DNA from: Saccharicrinis sp963665705
Lineage (GTDB): Bacteria; Bacteroidota; Bacteroidia; Bacteroidales; Marinilabiliaceae
Reading direction: 5' to 3'
Assembly: GCA_963665705.1 (NCBI GenBank)
Contig: OY762448.1
Coordinates: 1,860,001-1,924,000 of the forward strand
Length of the DNA: 64,000 bases
In this document: positions 52,698 through 61,721 of the stretch, piece after piece
Position numbering within the stretch: position 1 is the first letter of the stretch
Layout of the letters: every line of letters begins with the position of its first letter
Notes under the pieces: generated by a model
The model's input: the letters and a program-made list of their open reading frames with translations, nothing else
Database searches by the model: none
Told to the model about the DNA's origin: nothing
Made by a program: the position numbers and the translations under genes

Positions 52698-52721
52698 GAC
52701 TGAAGCAAAAATACTTCAGTC
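52698..52721. terminator. Bidirectional terminator between LysE and SDR genes
   Basis: GACTGAAG (52698-52705) and CTTCAGTC (52714-52721) form an 8-bp stem. On the minus strand six T follow, so it mainly ends the SDR gene whose stop is at 52739. Confidence 0.75.
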
Positions 52722-52738
52722 AATATTGTTATTTGAAA

Positions 52739-53548
52739 TTACATTAAAGGAGAATCAGGTTCCTTTGCCATATGATTATAGGTTAGCTTCTCTAATATGC
52801 GAGGCATCCACTTTTTAAGCCAAACAGTTAGTTTTCCTTCTACAAAAGTTAATATAAGCGTTGGTTTACGTTTTTTAATAGCATTAGCAACATGCTTAGC
52901 TACTTCTTCTGCACTCATCATTTTTTCTTCATTTCTTGGTGTTTCTCCTTGGGCACTGCCATTGTTTGATAAGGCTGTTTTTCTAATATTAGATGCCGTA
53001 AAACCAGGAGCAGCAATTAATACATGTAAACCTGTTTTTAGGTTTTCAACTCGTAATGTTTCTAAAAAACCATGCATGGCAAATTTACTCGCAGAATATC
53101 CGGTACGGGCTGGTAAACCTATAAAACCTGCAATTGATGAGATACCTGTAACAGAACCTTTCGTTTCTAATAAGTAAGGCAAAGCGTATTTGGTACAATA
53201 AACAGTTCCCCAGAAATTAACATCCATCAATTGTTTAAGAACACTAAGGTCAACATCTTTAAATAATGCTCGCATTGATATTCCTGCATTATTAATTAAT
53301 ATGTCTATCCTTTTATATTTGGCAATAGCCTGATCTATCAGGTTTTTACAGTCTTTCTCTTTGCTAACATCAGTGGCAACGCTAATGGCTTCTATACCAT
53401 TCTTATTAAATTCTTTTTCAATTTTTTTAAGTTTATCCACAGAACGGGCTGCAAGTACTAATTTTGCACCTCTTTGGGCAAACTCTTTAGCTAAAGCCAA
53501 TCCAATTCCGGATGAGGCACCTGTAATAACGACTACTTTATTTTGCAT
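52739..53548 (-). CDS. Short-chain dehydrogenase/reductase
   Basis: A 269-residue classical SDR. The cofactor motif TGASSGIG is at 9-16, NNAGIS near 90, and the catalytic YSASK near 153 after the serine in SSIAG. Asn in the NNAG region completes the tetrad. The arginine after the second strand (AARSVDKL) suggests NADP preference. The C-terminus (LIFVEGKLTVWLKKWMPRILEKLTYNHM) is hydrophobic and amphipathic, as in membrane-associated members that act on lipids or sterols. Substrate unknown; a lone gene. Confidence 0.92.
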   Translation of the reverse strand: MQNKVVVITGASSGIGLALAKEFAQRGAKLVLAARSVDKLKKIEKEFNKNGIEAISVATDVSKEKDCKNLIDQAIAKYKRIDILINNAGISMRALFKDVDLSVLKQLMDVNFWGTVYCTKYALPYLLETKGSVTGISSIAGFIGLPARTGYSASKFAMHGFLETLRVENLKTGLHVLIAAPGFTASNIRKTALSNNGSAQGETPRNEEKMMSAEEVAKHVANAIKKRKPTLILTFVEGKLTVWLKKWMPRILEKLTYNHMAKEPDSPLM

Positions 53549-53762
53549 GACAATAATTTATATGACGTCAAAAATATTAAATAAGTTAGTAAAGCTTCAT
53601 TATTTTACTATTTGCTTTAAAAAAATGCAAAAATAATCATAAATCTAACTGACATATTACTTTGTATTCATTTTAAAAATGGATAGCACTTAAAAACAAC
53701 TTATATTTGTTGAGATCATTTATTTTGGATGATTTATAAAATAGTATGATAATTTTTGGGTC

Positions 53763-54554
53763 ATGAGAATTCATATTTTATTATTTGTTATAGTTGTTAG
53801 TTTTATATCATGTAAAATTCAGGATATTAAAAATACACAAGTAAAGGATAGCGCTTTAAATACAACAGACCTTTTAAATACCAAGGGGTATGAAATGCAA
53901 ATGAAAGGAATTGATTTTTGTGCTTCAGGGTATCAACCAGATTGGAGTTTGGAAATAGATTTTGATCAGAAAATAATTTTTAAATCAACTTTATATAAAA
54001 ATATCATTGAAATCCCTATTCAAAAGATAGCTGAGGTGGGGGAATTAGGAAAAATCTACAAGTTTATAGATGATAGCTTGGATTTAAAAATACAGATTGA
54101 TTTATTAGAAAGTCCTTTTTCTTCAGGAAAGGATGGTAGGGTTTATAAAGTACAGATCGATTTTAAAAAGGATTCTGATGTTATTAAATATGTAGGTGAA
54201 GGACAATATTTTGGTAGTTTGGTGTTGCATGATATCTGGGCTTTGCAAAGTATCAATGGTAAAGATATTGAAATGTATCAATTTAAGAAAAGACCTTATA
54301 TGGAGATTCATCTTGATAATAATAAAATACATGGATTTTTAGGTTGTAATACATTCGCTTCATCAATTTATTTTGAACAGGATAAACTAATTGTGAATCA
54401 TTTATTGAGTACAAAAATAGCTTGCTTAAATGCTAATATTGAGGCTGATTTTGCAAAAATTCTAAACAATAGTAGTTTTAATTATAAAGTTGAAAAAGGA
54501 AAACTAATACTTTGGAATAAAAGTGATGAGTTAATTTTTAAAAAGGTTGATTAA
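53763..54554 (+). CDS. META domain lipoprotein
   Basis: A 263-residue exported protein with signal and lipobox VSFISC (Cys17). The central part (FCASGYQPDWSLEIDFDQKIIFKS) matches the COG3650-like domain of secreted proteins. The C-terminal META/HslJ domain (about 157-263) shows DIWALQSINGKDIEM, MEIHLDNNKIHGFLGCNTFASSIYF and the late CLNANIEADFAKILN. This arrangement is common in Bacteroidota lipoproteins of unknown function, loosely linked to stress tolerance. It is followed 6 bases later by the HAD gene, so both may be co-transcribed. Confidence 0.82.
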   Translation: MRIHILLFVIVVSFISCKIQDIKNTQVKDSALNTTDLLNTKGYEMQMKGIDFCASGYQPDWSLEIDFDQKIIFKSTLYKNIIEIPIQKIAEVGELGKIYKFIDDSLDLKIQIDLLESPFSSGKDGRVYKVQIDFKKDSDVIKYVGEGQYFGSLVLHDIWALQSINGKDIEMYQFKKRPYMEIHLDNNKIHGFLGCNTFASSIYFEQDKLIVNHLLSTKIACLNANIEADFAKILNNSSFNYKVEKGKLILWNKSDELIFKKVD

Positions 54555-54560
54555 ATATAT

Positions 54561-55409
54561 ATGGAGATTAAAAAATTTAAGGAACTGGTTAAGCAGTATA
54601 AAGTAGTGTTTTTTGATGCATATGGAGTTTTACGAAAGCATCATGGAATGATTAAGGGAGTAGAGGAGATGCTCTCTTTTTTAGTTGTTGAAGGGATTGA
54701 TTTTTATATCATAACCAATGATGCTTCTCGATCGCCAAGGTTATTGGCCAAGGTGTATCAGGATAATGGTATTGATATTATTAAGGAAGAGAATATGATT
54801 TCATCAGCTATGATGAGTGTCGAATTTTTAAAAGAAAATGTTTATCCGGGCTCACTAATAGCCTATTTAGGTCGTGAAACCTCAGAGCATTTTATTCGAA
54901 GTGCTGATTTAGTGCCTATCCGAATGGAGCATGTTGTTGAGAAAGATTATCCTGAATTGGGAGGTATTATGCTATTTGATGATGGAGGATACGAATTTCA
55001 TCCGGGAATAAATAAAACTTTGAATGTGATTAGAGGAACTGATGCTCCTGTAATTGTTGCTAATCCCGATAAAATATATCCTGTGAGTGATGGGGAATTT
55101 GCTATTGCAATTGGAAGTATTGCTAATATGATGGAAGCGGTTAGTAACAGAAAATTCTTTTATTTTGGAAAACCGGATGTAAATATATTTGAGTATGCTT
55201 TTGAAATAGCAAATACCAGACGAAAAATATCTAAAAGAGATGCATTAATGGTTGGCGATACTCTGGATACAGATATTATTGGAGGAAATCAATTTGGTAT
55301 TGATACTGCATTGGTTTTATCTGGAAGTACTTTAGAAAAACAGATGGAAACTTTAATTAAAGAAATGGGTATTGTGCCTACTCATATTTGTAAATCAGTT
55401 GTTGATTAA
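54561..55409 (+). CDS. HAD-superfamily phosphatase, NagD/IIA type
   Basis: A 282-residue cytoplasmic hydrolase. Motif I is VVFFDAYGVL, with Asp as nucleophile and a second acid replaced by Tyr (DxY instead of DxD). Motif II is YIITNDASRSP. The type IIA cap lies between (about 75-200). Motif III/IV is KPDVNIFEYAFE followed by MVGDTLDTDIIGGNQFGIDTALVLSG. The DAYG variant resembles the group that includes sugar-phosphate and nucleotide phosphatases without the usual acid/base; activity may be reduced or altered. It lies 6 bases after the META lipoprotein and 35 bases before the PLD-like gene. Confidence 0.88.
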   Translation: MEIKKFKELVKQYKVVFFDAYGVLRKHHGMIKGVEEMLSFLVVEGIDFYIITNDASRSPRLLAKVYQDNGIDIIKEENMISSAMMSVEFLKENVYPGSLIAYLGRETSEHFIRSADLVPIRMEHVVEKDYPELGGIMLFDDGGYEFHPGINKTLNVIRGTDAPVIVANPDKIYPVSDGEFAIAIGSIANMMEAVSNRKFFYFGKPDVNIFEYAFEIANTRRKISKRDALMVGDTLDTDIIGGNQFGIDTALVLSGSTLEKQMETLIKEMGIVPTHICKSVVD

Positions 55410-55444
55410 GATCATAGAAGTTTTTTGAATGCAACATTGTGATT

Positions 55445-56053
55445 ATGGAGAATGTAATAGAATATTTTAGATCAATAGATCCTCATAATATAGATTCAAT
55501 TGAAGATGAAGAGGTATTAATACGGGTTTCAGAATTGAATCATTATGATAGGAAACAACTTAGAGAAAGTTTGTTGAAGGATTCATCACGATTTAAAAAT
55601 AATAATGAAGCTATTAAATGGTTGCAAAGCTGTTACAATCTAATAGATAAGCATTCCTTTCGTATCCATAAAGTATTATTTAGTCCGGGAACTGATATTG
55701 GTAATACTTTACATGATTTACTTTATAATGCTAAAAAAAGTGTTTTATTATGTGTGTTTTCAATCACTGATCATAGGCTAGCAAAGGCTGTTTTAGACTG
55801 CTATATGAGAAGTGTGAAAGTAAATGTGATTACAGATGATAGAAAGATTTTTGACAGAGGTTCTGAGATTCAGGATATGAGAAATAGAGGGATTGAAATT
55901 AAAATAGATCATTCTCAATATCATATGCATAATAAGTTTGGGATAATTGATGACAGAATAGTTTTTACCGGAAGTTTTAACTGGACATATACAGCTCAGA
56001 AGCATAATCAGGAAAATCTTTTAGTTACATCCAACCATTCTATTGTTGAGTAG
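55445..56053 (+). CDS. Phospholipase D-like domain protein, C-terminus cut by an in-frame amber codon
   Basis: Reads 202 residues from the ATG at 55445 (an upstream GTG is less likely). It has a single PLD motif HNKFGIIDDRIVFTGSFNWT, with HxK encoded at 55928-55936, typical of small nucleases or cardiolipin hydrolases that work as dimers. The first 90 residues form a helical accessory region. The gene ends at a TAG (56051-56053). The same frame then continues FTDEFNRLWKEMYIL to a TAA at 56099-56101. Such an EFxxLW ending is the normal C-terminal helix of these proteins, so the stop looks like a point mutation or an assembly error. The loss of 15 residues may not abolish activity. Confidence 0.82.
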   Translation: MENVIEYFRSIDPHNIDSIEDEEVLIRVSELNHYDRKQLRESLLKDSSRFKNNNEAIKWLQSCYNLIDKHSFRIHKVLFSPGTDIGNTLHDLLYNAKKSVLLCVFSITDHRLAKAVLDCYMRSVKVNVITDDRKIFDRGSEIQDMRNRGIEIKIDHSQYHMHNKFGIIDDRIVFTGSFNWTYTAQKHNQENLLVTSNHSIVE

Positions 56054-56154
56054 TTTACAGATGAATTTAACAGACTATGGAAAGAGATGTATATTCTATA
56101 AAGAATGGATTTAGAACAGAGGTAATATGTTGCATAAACATTGCGCTATTTAAT

Positions 56155-56162
56155 TATCTTTG
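56155..56162 (+). promoter_or_regulatory. Candidate -7 promoter element of the CvfB-like gene
   Basis: TATCTTTG matches TAnnTTTG, followed by CAGC, 18 bases before the ATG at 56181. It is identical over twelve bases to the element before the first ABC-F gene. A TTG at 56130-56132 lies 22 bases upstream. Its position shows that the in-frame start at 56160 is not used. Confidence 0.5.
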
Positions 56163-56180
56163 CAGCATAAAGTAATAATA

Positions 56181-57017
56181 ATGGCAGAAATAGGTAAATA
56201 CAACGTGTTAACCGTTGTAAAAGATTTGGATTTTGGATTATATCTTGATGGAGATGAATTGGGTGAAATTTTGCTTCCACGTAGATATGTACCTATAAAT
56301 TGTACTGTAGATGATGAACTGGAAGTTTTTATCTATTTAGATTCTGAAGACAGGTTGATAGCAACTACAGAAATGCCGGAAGCTACGGTTGGTGAATTTG
56401 CATACCTACAAGCTTTAGAAGTTGGTAAAGTAGGTGCTTTTATGGATTGGGGATTACCAAAAGATTTGTTGGTTCCTTTTCGTGAGCAAAAGGTTAATAT
56501 TGAAAAAGGCAAGGGATATGTAGTTTATGTATATCTGGATGATGAAAGTAGAAGGATTGCAGCATCCTCAAAAGTTGAAAAGTTTTTAGATAATATACCA
56601 CCAGAATACGAAGAAGGGGAAGAGGTAGATTTGTTGATTTATAATGAAAGTGATTTAGGATATAAGGCTATTATTAATAATACACATTCCGGAATTATTT
56701 ATGCCAATGAGGTATTTAAAAAAATCAGAAAAGGCGATCGTTTTAAAGGTTATATTAAAAAAGTGCGTCCAGATGATAAAATTGACCTGATGTTGGATAA
56801 ACCAGGCTACGAAAAAGTGGATGCTATTGCACAGTCGATTTTAAATATACTACAGCAAAATCAAAATTTTCTAAAAATCACAGATAAAAGTCCATCTGAA
56901 GAAATTTCGGCTATGTTTGGAATTAGTAAAAAGAGTTTTAAAAAGGCGATAGGAGCTCTTTATAAGCAAAGAATTATATCTATTGATAGTGATGGAATAA
57001 GATATATTAAGAAATAG
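56181..57017 (+). CDS. CvfB-like S1 RNA-binding protein
   Basis: A 278-residue cytoplasmic protein from the ATG at 56181 (MAEIGKYNVLTVVKDLDFGLYLD). The CvfB/YitL family has tandem S1-like barrels followed by a winged helix. Here they run about 1-65, 66-135 and 140-215, with VGKVGAFMDWGLPKDLLVPFREQ as the clearest S1 core. The winged helix at 220-278 ends GISKKSFKKAIGALYKQRIISIDSDGIRYIK. In other bacteria it affects RNA metabolism and virulence-factor expression. It is a single gene with its own promoter; downstream is a convergent S9 peptidase gene. Confidence 0.93.
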   Translation: MAEIGKYNVLTVVKDLDFGLYLDGDELGEILLPRRYVPINCTVDDELEVFIYLDSEDRLIATTEMPEATVGEFAYLQALEVGKVGAFMDWGLPKDLLVPFREQKVNIEKGKGYVVYVYLDDESRRIAASSKVEKFLDNIPPEYEEGEEVDLLIYNESDLGYKAIINNTHSGIIYANEVFKKIRKGDRFKGYIKKVRPDDKIDLMLDKPGYEKVDAIAQSILNILQQNQNFLKITDKSPSEEISAMFGISKKSFKKAIGALYKQRIISIDSDGIRYIKK

Positions 57018-57124
57018 TTTTTAGCTATAAAATCATTATAAGAGGTGGGATTTAATTGTATTTGCAATGGAATTTTGCTTTTTTTTTACCCATTTTATTC
57101 ATCTTTTACTGGTGATAGATTATT

Positions 57125-57166
57125 AAAAAAAATAGCCCAAGATATTCTCGTTATAATCTTGGGCTA
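57125..57166 (-). terminator. Terminator of the S9 peptidase gene
   Basis: TAGCCCAAGAT (57133-57143) and ATCTTGGGCTA (57156-57166) form an 11-bp stem. On the minus strand it is followed by eight T. The stem begins 29 bases after the peptidase stop. Confidence 0.88.
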
Positions 57167-57195
57167 AAATGTATTAAAATTCTTTAACCTATAAA

Positions 57196-59613
57196 TTATT
57201 TCTCTGCATTTTTTACATATTTTTCTAACCATTGATCTTGTTCCCAAAGCATATGAAGTATATTTTCTTTTGCTCTATAGGAGTGACTTTCTTTAGGTAA
57301 AATAACTAAGCGTGTTGTAGCTCCTAATCCTTTAAGTGCATTAAAATATCTTTCGCTTTGCATTGGGTATGTTCCAGAGTTGTTGTCTGCCTCACCATGA
57401 ATTAAGAGTAAAGCGTGTTTCATTTTTTCAGCATGCATAAATGGTGACATATTGTAATAAATTTCGGGTGCTTCCCAATAATTTCTTTCTTCTGACTGAA
57501 ATCCAAAAGGAGTAAGGGTTCGGTTATAGGCTCCACTTCGCGCAATACCCGCTTTAAATAAATTGGAATGGGTAAGTAGATTAGCAACCATAAAGGCTCC
57601 ATAACTATGGCCTCCAACACCTACTCTTTTTCTATCAATATATCCTAAGCTATCTACAGCGTCAATAGCTGCTTTTGCATTTGCTACAAGTTGAGTTCTG
57701 AAAGAGTCATTGGGTTCTTCGTTTCCTTCGCCTAAGATAGGAAATGCTGCATCATCTAAAACTGCATATCCTCTGGTTACCCAAAATATAGGGGAGGCCC
57801 AATATATATAGGTAAATTCATTAGGATTGGAAGTTACTTGACTCGCACTAGCTTTATCTTTGAACTCTCGAGGATATGCCCATAATAACATGGGTACTTT
57901 TTCTTTTTTAAGAGTGTCATATCCTACGGGTAAATATAAAGTGGCAGATAGCTCAATACCATCATTTCGTTTGTATTTAATTACCTCCTTATGTACGTTG
58001 GCAATACTTTTAAACGGGTTTTTAAAAGCAGTCAATTGGTGCAGTGTGTTTTGCTTTAGATTTCTGAAATAATAATTGGGATATTCGTTGTTAGACTCAA
58101 TTCGGACTAATAGTTCATTCTTTCCAGGGTCATAGTTTCGTAATCGTTCTAATTTATTAGTGTAATCAGATTGATATAAGCGAGTAGTTTTATTTTTAGC
58201 TAAATCTAATTTATCTAAAAAAGGAAACTGTCCCTTTTCAGAAAAGCCTTCTCCAAGCAGAAAAGCATTATTCTGTTTTAAAACTAGAACGTCTTTACCG
58301 TATTTATTTCTTTCTGTTACAAAAGTTCCTGGATCATTATAAGTATCTTGATAATTTCTGTCGTATAATAATTTCGGTTTTTGAGAGTTGTCAGAAGGGT
58401 TAAATAGGTAAGTTTTGGTATTTCGTGTATTCCACCAAAAATCATGTGCTATGGCTATTTTATCGTTACCCCATTCTATTTGATTAAATCGGTTTATGGT
58501 TTTTAATATACTGTTTCCTTCACTTTTAAACGGGGCTTTCAATTCAAAAACTTCATCTCTGTAATCCACTTTAATTTCTTGATCTCCTTGATCTAAAGCC
58601 TTGATATATATGATGGAAGAGGGTTTGTCTAATCTCCAGCTAATTTCTCTACGTCCTTTTCTTGTCGACATAAATCCTTTAGGTAAATCTTCAATTAGCG
58701 GAACTTTTACTATGTTTTGAATTAGGTTTGCCTTTTGATCATAAATATTTGTTTCAGAAGGAAATCGGTAATAAGGAACAAGGTATGAAAATGGTTTGTT
58801 GATGGATGTTATCATAACGTACTTTCCATCTGGTGAGAAGCTAATAGATCGGTACATAGCTTTGGGAAGCCATTTTTTGCTACTACCATCAATATTAACT
58901 TTATGAATTTCGCTTAAAGCTAGTTGTTCAAAATTTAATTCATCATTTTTATTTTTTAGCAAATCCTGGTAGGTTCTGTTTTGAGCTTTTTTACCATCAT
59001 TTTCTGTAATTGTAGGACCGGTAGGAATAGCATTAGATTCATTGATTAGCTTCTGACGGTTTTGAGGTAAGAACTTAATAAGCATATTTTCATTGTCAGA
59101 AAACCAGTTGATAACATCTCCCAAATTAGCATTAATATTGGTTTCTGTCACAGATTTTATGTAAGCGGTTTTAATATCAAGTACTAAAATCTCAACCCCA
59201 TTTTGAGTTGTATTTGTCATGGCCATTTGGGTTTGATTTGGCGACCATGTAAAATTGCTTAGTTGTGGATTCTGAGGTAATCCTATTATTTCAATTACTT
59301 TGGAATCATTTGTTTTTTGAATTTTTATGTTGTTGTAGTATCGTTTTCTACTTCCAATGTTTGTTTTTGGATTTATGCGCAAACCACCTAAACGTAGTTC
59401 AGGTTGCGATAATTCCTTAATGGTTTTATACGTATTTCGATAAAGAAGAAGCATAATTTCTTTATTATCATCCATTAATACAGCAGGAGCTTTTTCAACA
59501 TCTGCAAGTTCAAGAATTTCTTTAGGTGGTTTTTTGTATTCTGTATGGGTTTGTGCTCTTGTAAATAGGGGTAAACTTATTACAAGTGATAATAATACAA
59601 GTGATAGTCTCAT
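57196..59613 (-). CDS. Secreted S9 family prolyl oligopeptidase
   Basis: An 805-residue exported serine peptidase. The signal peptide is about 1-20 (LSLVLLSLVISLPLFTRA). The beta-propeller-like N-terminal domain covers about 60-540. The hydrolase domain follows, with nucleophile motif GVGGHSYGAF near residue 668, the aspartate in LLIHGEADNNSGTYP near 743 and the histidine in PKESHSYRAKENI near 775. All three catalytic residues are present. It is large and periplasmic; a role in peptide degradation fits. It resembles glutamyl-type S9 members in the GGHSYGAF form, but specificity is not readable. A single gene. Confidence 0.93.
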   Translation of the reverse strand: MRLSLVLLSLVISLPLFTRAQTHTEYKKPPKEILELADVEKAPAVLMDDNKEIMLLLYRNTYKTIKELSQPELRLGGLRINPKTNIGSRKRYYNNIKIQKTNDSKVIEIIGLPQNPQLSNFTWSPNQTQMAMTNTTQNGVEILVLDIKTAYIKSVTETNINANLGDVINWFSDNENMLIKFLPQNRQKLINESNAIPTGPTITENDGKKAQNRTYQDLLKNKNDELNFEQLALSEIHKVNIDGSSKKWLPKAMYRSISFSPDGKYVMITSINKPFSYLVPYYRFPSETNIYDQKANLIQNIVKVPLIEDLPKGFMSTRKGRREISWRLDKPSSIIYIKALDQGDQEIKVDYRDEVFELKAPFKSEGNSILKTINRFNQIEWGNDKIAIAHDFWWNTRNTKTYLFNPSDNSQKPKLLYDRNYQDTYNDPGTFVTERNKYGKDVLVLKQNNAFLLGEGFSEKGQFPFLDKLDLAKNKTTRLYQSDYTNKLERLRNYDPGKNELLVRIESNNEYPNYYFRNLKQNTLHQLTAFKNPFKSIANVHKEVIKYKRNDGIELSATLYLPVGYDTLKKEKVPMLLWAYPREFKDKASASQVTSNPNEFTYIYWASPIFWVTRGYAVLDDAAFPILGEGNEEPNDSFRTQLVANAKAAIDAVDSLGYIDRKRVGVGGHSYGAFMVANLLTHSNLFKAGIARSGAYNRTLTPFGFQSEERNYWEAPEIYYNMSPFMHAEKMKHALLLIHGEADNNSGTYPMQSERYFNALKGLGATTRLVILPKESHSYRAKENILHMLWEQDQWLEKYVKNAEK

Positions 59614-59705
59614 TTTTGTTGAATTTTGGTCGAATTTTTATTATTTATCAGTGAATAAAGGTATAAAACAGATAGAGGTAGGACAAATAATTGTTGTTAT
59701 GATTT

Positions 59706-60892
59706 TTAATCCATATGATGGATGTGCTTATTCATTATATTAATAAATGTTTTTGCATTTATTGGTTTGCATATAAAGTCATCGCATCCAACAGAAAAAG
59801 CTTTCTGTTTATCAATGTTAGAAGTATAGGCTGTTTGAGCAATAATATGAATAGAAGGCTTAATTTTTTTTATTTCTTTGGTTGCATCATATCCATCCAT
59901 AACAGGCATTTTTATATCCATTAGCACAATTGAGATATCACTGTTTTTGCATATTTTAACTGCTTCTTTTCATTTTTTGCATGTTGTATTATGTAGTCTT
60001 CACCCAACTGATTTTCAATTAGAGTTTCTAAAAATAAGGAGTTTATTTCTTCATCTTCAGCAATTAATACTTGTGTTTTATTTTGTATGTCACTGATATC
60101 TGATTTTTCAATTAGGAGGTTGTTGTTCATTGGTTTAAAAGGTATAGAAACAGAAAATGTGGAACCAACATTCTTTTTTGATTTAAGAGATATTTTACCT
60201 CCCAGAATTTCAACATTTTCTTTTGCAATAGCTAAACCTAAACCTAATCCACCTGACTTAAAAGATGTATCCTTGTCTTCTTGAGAAAATCTTTCAAAGA
60301 TTATTTCTTGTTTATCTTTTTTTACACCAATTCCTGTGTCTTTTACAAATAATATTACATTGCTTTTTATTATAGTATACCCAAATTCTATATAACCTTT
60401 ATTGGTGAATTTGAGAGCATTTTCAAGTAGATTGCTCATGATTTTATGCAACTTACTAGAGTCGGTCATCAGGATACTATCCTGATCAGAAAGTCCTTTT
60501 TTTAGATATAAGGATATATCTTTTTCTTTTGCTTTATTGTCAAATATTGAAAATAACTCCAGTAATAAATCATTTAAATTAACATCTTCTTCTATCATTT
60601 TAACGTGATGAGTTCCTAATTTAGATATTTCTAAGATGTCATTAATTATCCTGAGAAGTTGATTACTACTGTTTTGAATTATTTTTATATACTGATTTAG
60701 TTGACTTTTTGAAGCATCATCTGATAATAGGTTTGAAAAACCTATTATACCATTCATCGGTGTTCGGATTTCATGTGACATGTTTTGAATAAACATGGTT
60801 TTTAAACGATTACTCTCTTCTGCTTTTTCTTTTGCTATTATTAATTCTTCGTTAGTTGTTCTTAATTCTTCTTCAGAAGCCTGAAGTTCCAT
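59706..60892 (-). pseudogene. Hybrid histidine kinase without sensor domain, receiver broken by a one-base frameshift
   Basis: From the ATG at 60892 (MELQASEEELRTTNEEL) a short coiled-coil leads directly to the HisKA box MSHEIRTPMNGIIGFSN (His about 40) and HATPase motifs NLLENALKFTN, VKDTGIGV and GGLGLGLAIAKENVEILGG. A receiver starts at VLIAEDEEINSLFLETL, but the frame ends in KKQLKYAKTVISQLC. Adding one A in the coding-strand GAAAAGAAGC (T run 59967-59970 on +) gives EKEAVKICKNSDISIVLMDIKMPVMDGYDATKEI and carries on to 59706. The product would be about 396 residues. No PAS, membrane or periplasmic sensor precedes it; the deacetylase gene ends 15 bases upstream. It may be a real mutation or an assembly error. 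Confidence 0.82.
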
Positions 60893-60907
60893 GTTTTTAT
60901 AGTCTTA

Positions 60908-61705
60908 TTAATTTTGTTTTACTCGATTTTGTTCTATATATTTTGCCACATCAACTAAAGGAGCAATCCAGATTTCATTTTCGTGTTGGACCAGGTAATG
61001 GATTAATTGTTCATGAGCTTCAAGAGATACATTTATACTATGTTCTCCGCCCACTCCATGAAACAAGAAAACTAATAAAGAGTTAGATTTTTGAGCTTGT
61101 TTTACCAAGTTAATCATTTCATTTCCTGATTGACCATTCATAGCGTAACAATGGATATCGGTTAACTCAATCTCATTGATTTGTTGCATTCCTGATTGTA
61201 CGCCTCTGGCTCCAATAAATTCATTTTGTACTCGAGTGAAGTAGTTTATTGTATCTATAAATGAATCACCACATGGATAAGCAAAAGTTCTTTCTGTTTT
61301 TCCATCAATGGCTTGTAGCAGTGTATTGGTAACTCTTATTTCATTTACAGCTCTGTAAACAGAATAATTACTTAAATCTTTTTCTTCAGAAACCCATGAG
61401 CGACCTTCTCCATTTCCGTCACAAGGATGTGTTAATGAATGATTACCTAATTCATGTCCTTTTTCTGCAGCTAATCTCCACTCATTCATCCTGGTTCTGA
61501 TAATGGAAGCTTCACCTTGTAAGTAGAATGTACCTTTCAAATCAAAAGAATCCAAACAAGCAATAACATGGTCTATGTGAACATTTAATGCATCATCGTA
61601 TGTAAGAACAACTGCGCATGGCTTTTTATTCCATTGTTTATTATTTTGTGCAATTGTATGTGAAACAACAAGTGAAATAATAAATAAAAATAAGCTATAT
61701 TTCAT
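60908..61705 (-). CDS. Secreted polysaccharide deacetylase (NodB homology)
   Basis: A 265-residue exported protein from the ATG at 61705 (MKYSLFLFIISLVVSHTIAQ, a signal peptide). The NodB motifs are VVLTYDDAL (motif 1, metal and base aspartates) and HELGNHSLTHPC (motif 2, metal histidines). ERTFAYPCGD (motif 3 region) and the late LLVFLFHGVGG complete it. It removes N- or O-acetyl groups from a carbohydrate, perhaps peptidoglycan or a surface glycan. It lies 16 bases after the CsgG-like gene and 15 bases before the hybrid kinase, in one leftward operon. Confidence 0.9.
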   Translation of the reverse strand: MKYSLFLFIISLVVSHTIAQNNKQWNKKPCAVVLTYDDALNVHIDHVIACLDSFDLKGTFYLQGEASIIRTRMNEWRLAAEKGHELGNHSLTHPCDGNGEGRSWVSEEKDLSNYSVYRAVNEIRVTNTLLQAIDGKTERTFAYPCGDSFIDTINYFTRVQNEFIGARGVQSGMQQINEIELTDIHCYAMNGQSGNEMINLVKQAQKSNSLLVFLFHGVGGEHSINVSLEAHEQLIHYLVQHENEIWIAPLVDVAKYIEQNRVKQN

Positions 61706-61721
61706 TTTATGCAAAGTGATC

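Noticed and set aside
52797..53177. 126-codon plus-strand frame inside the SDR gene
   Set aside because: Antisense shadow of the conserved SDR coding sequence; composition is explained by the real gene.
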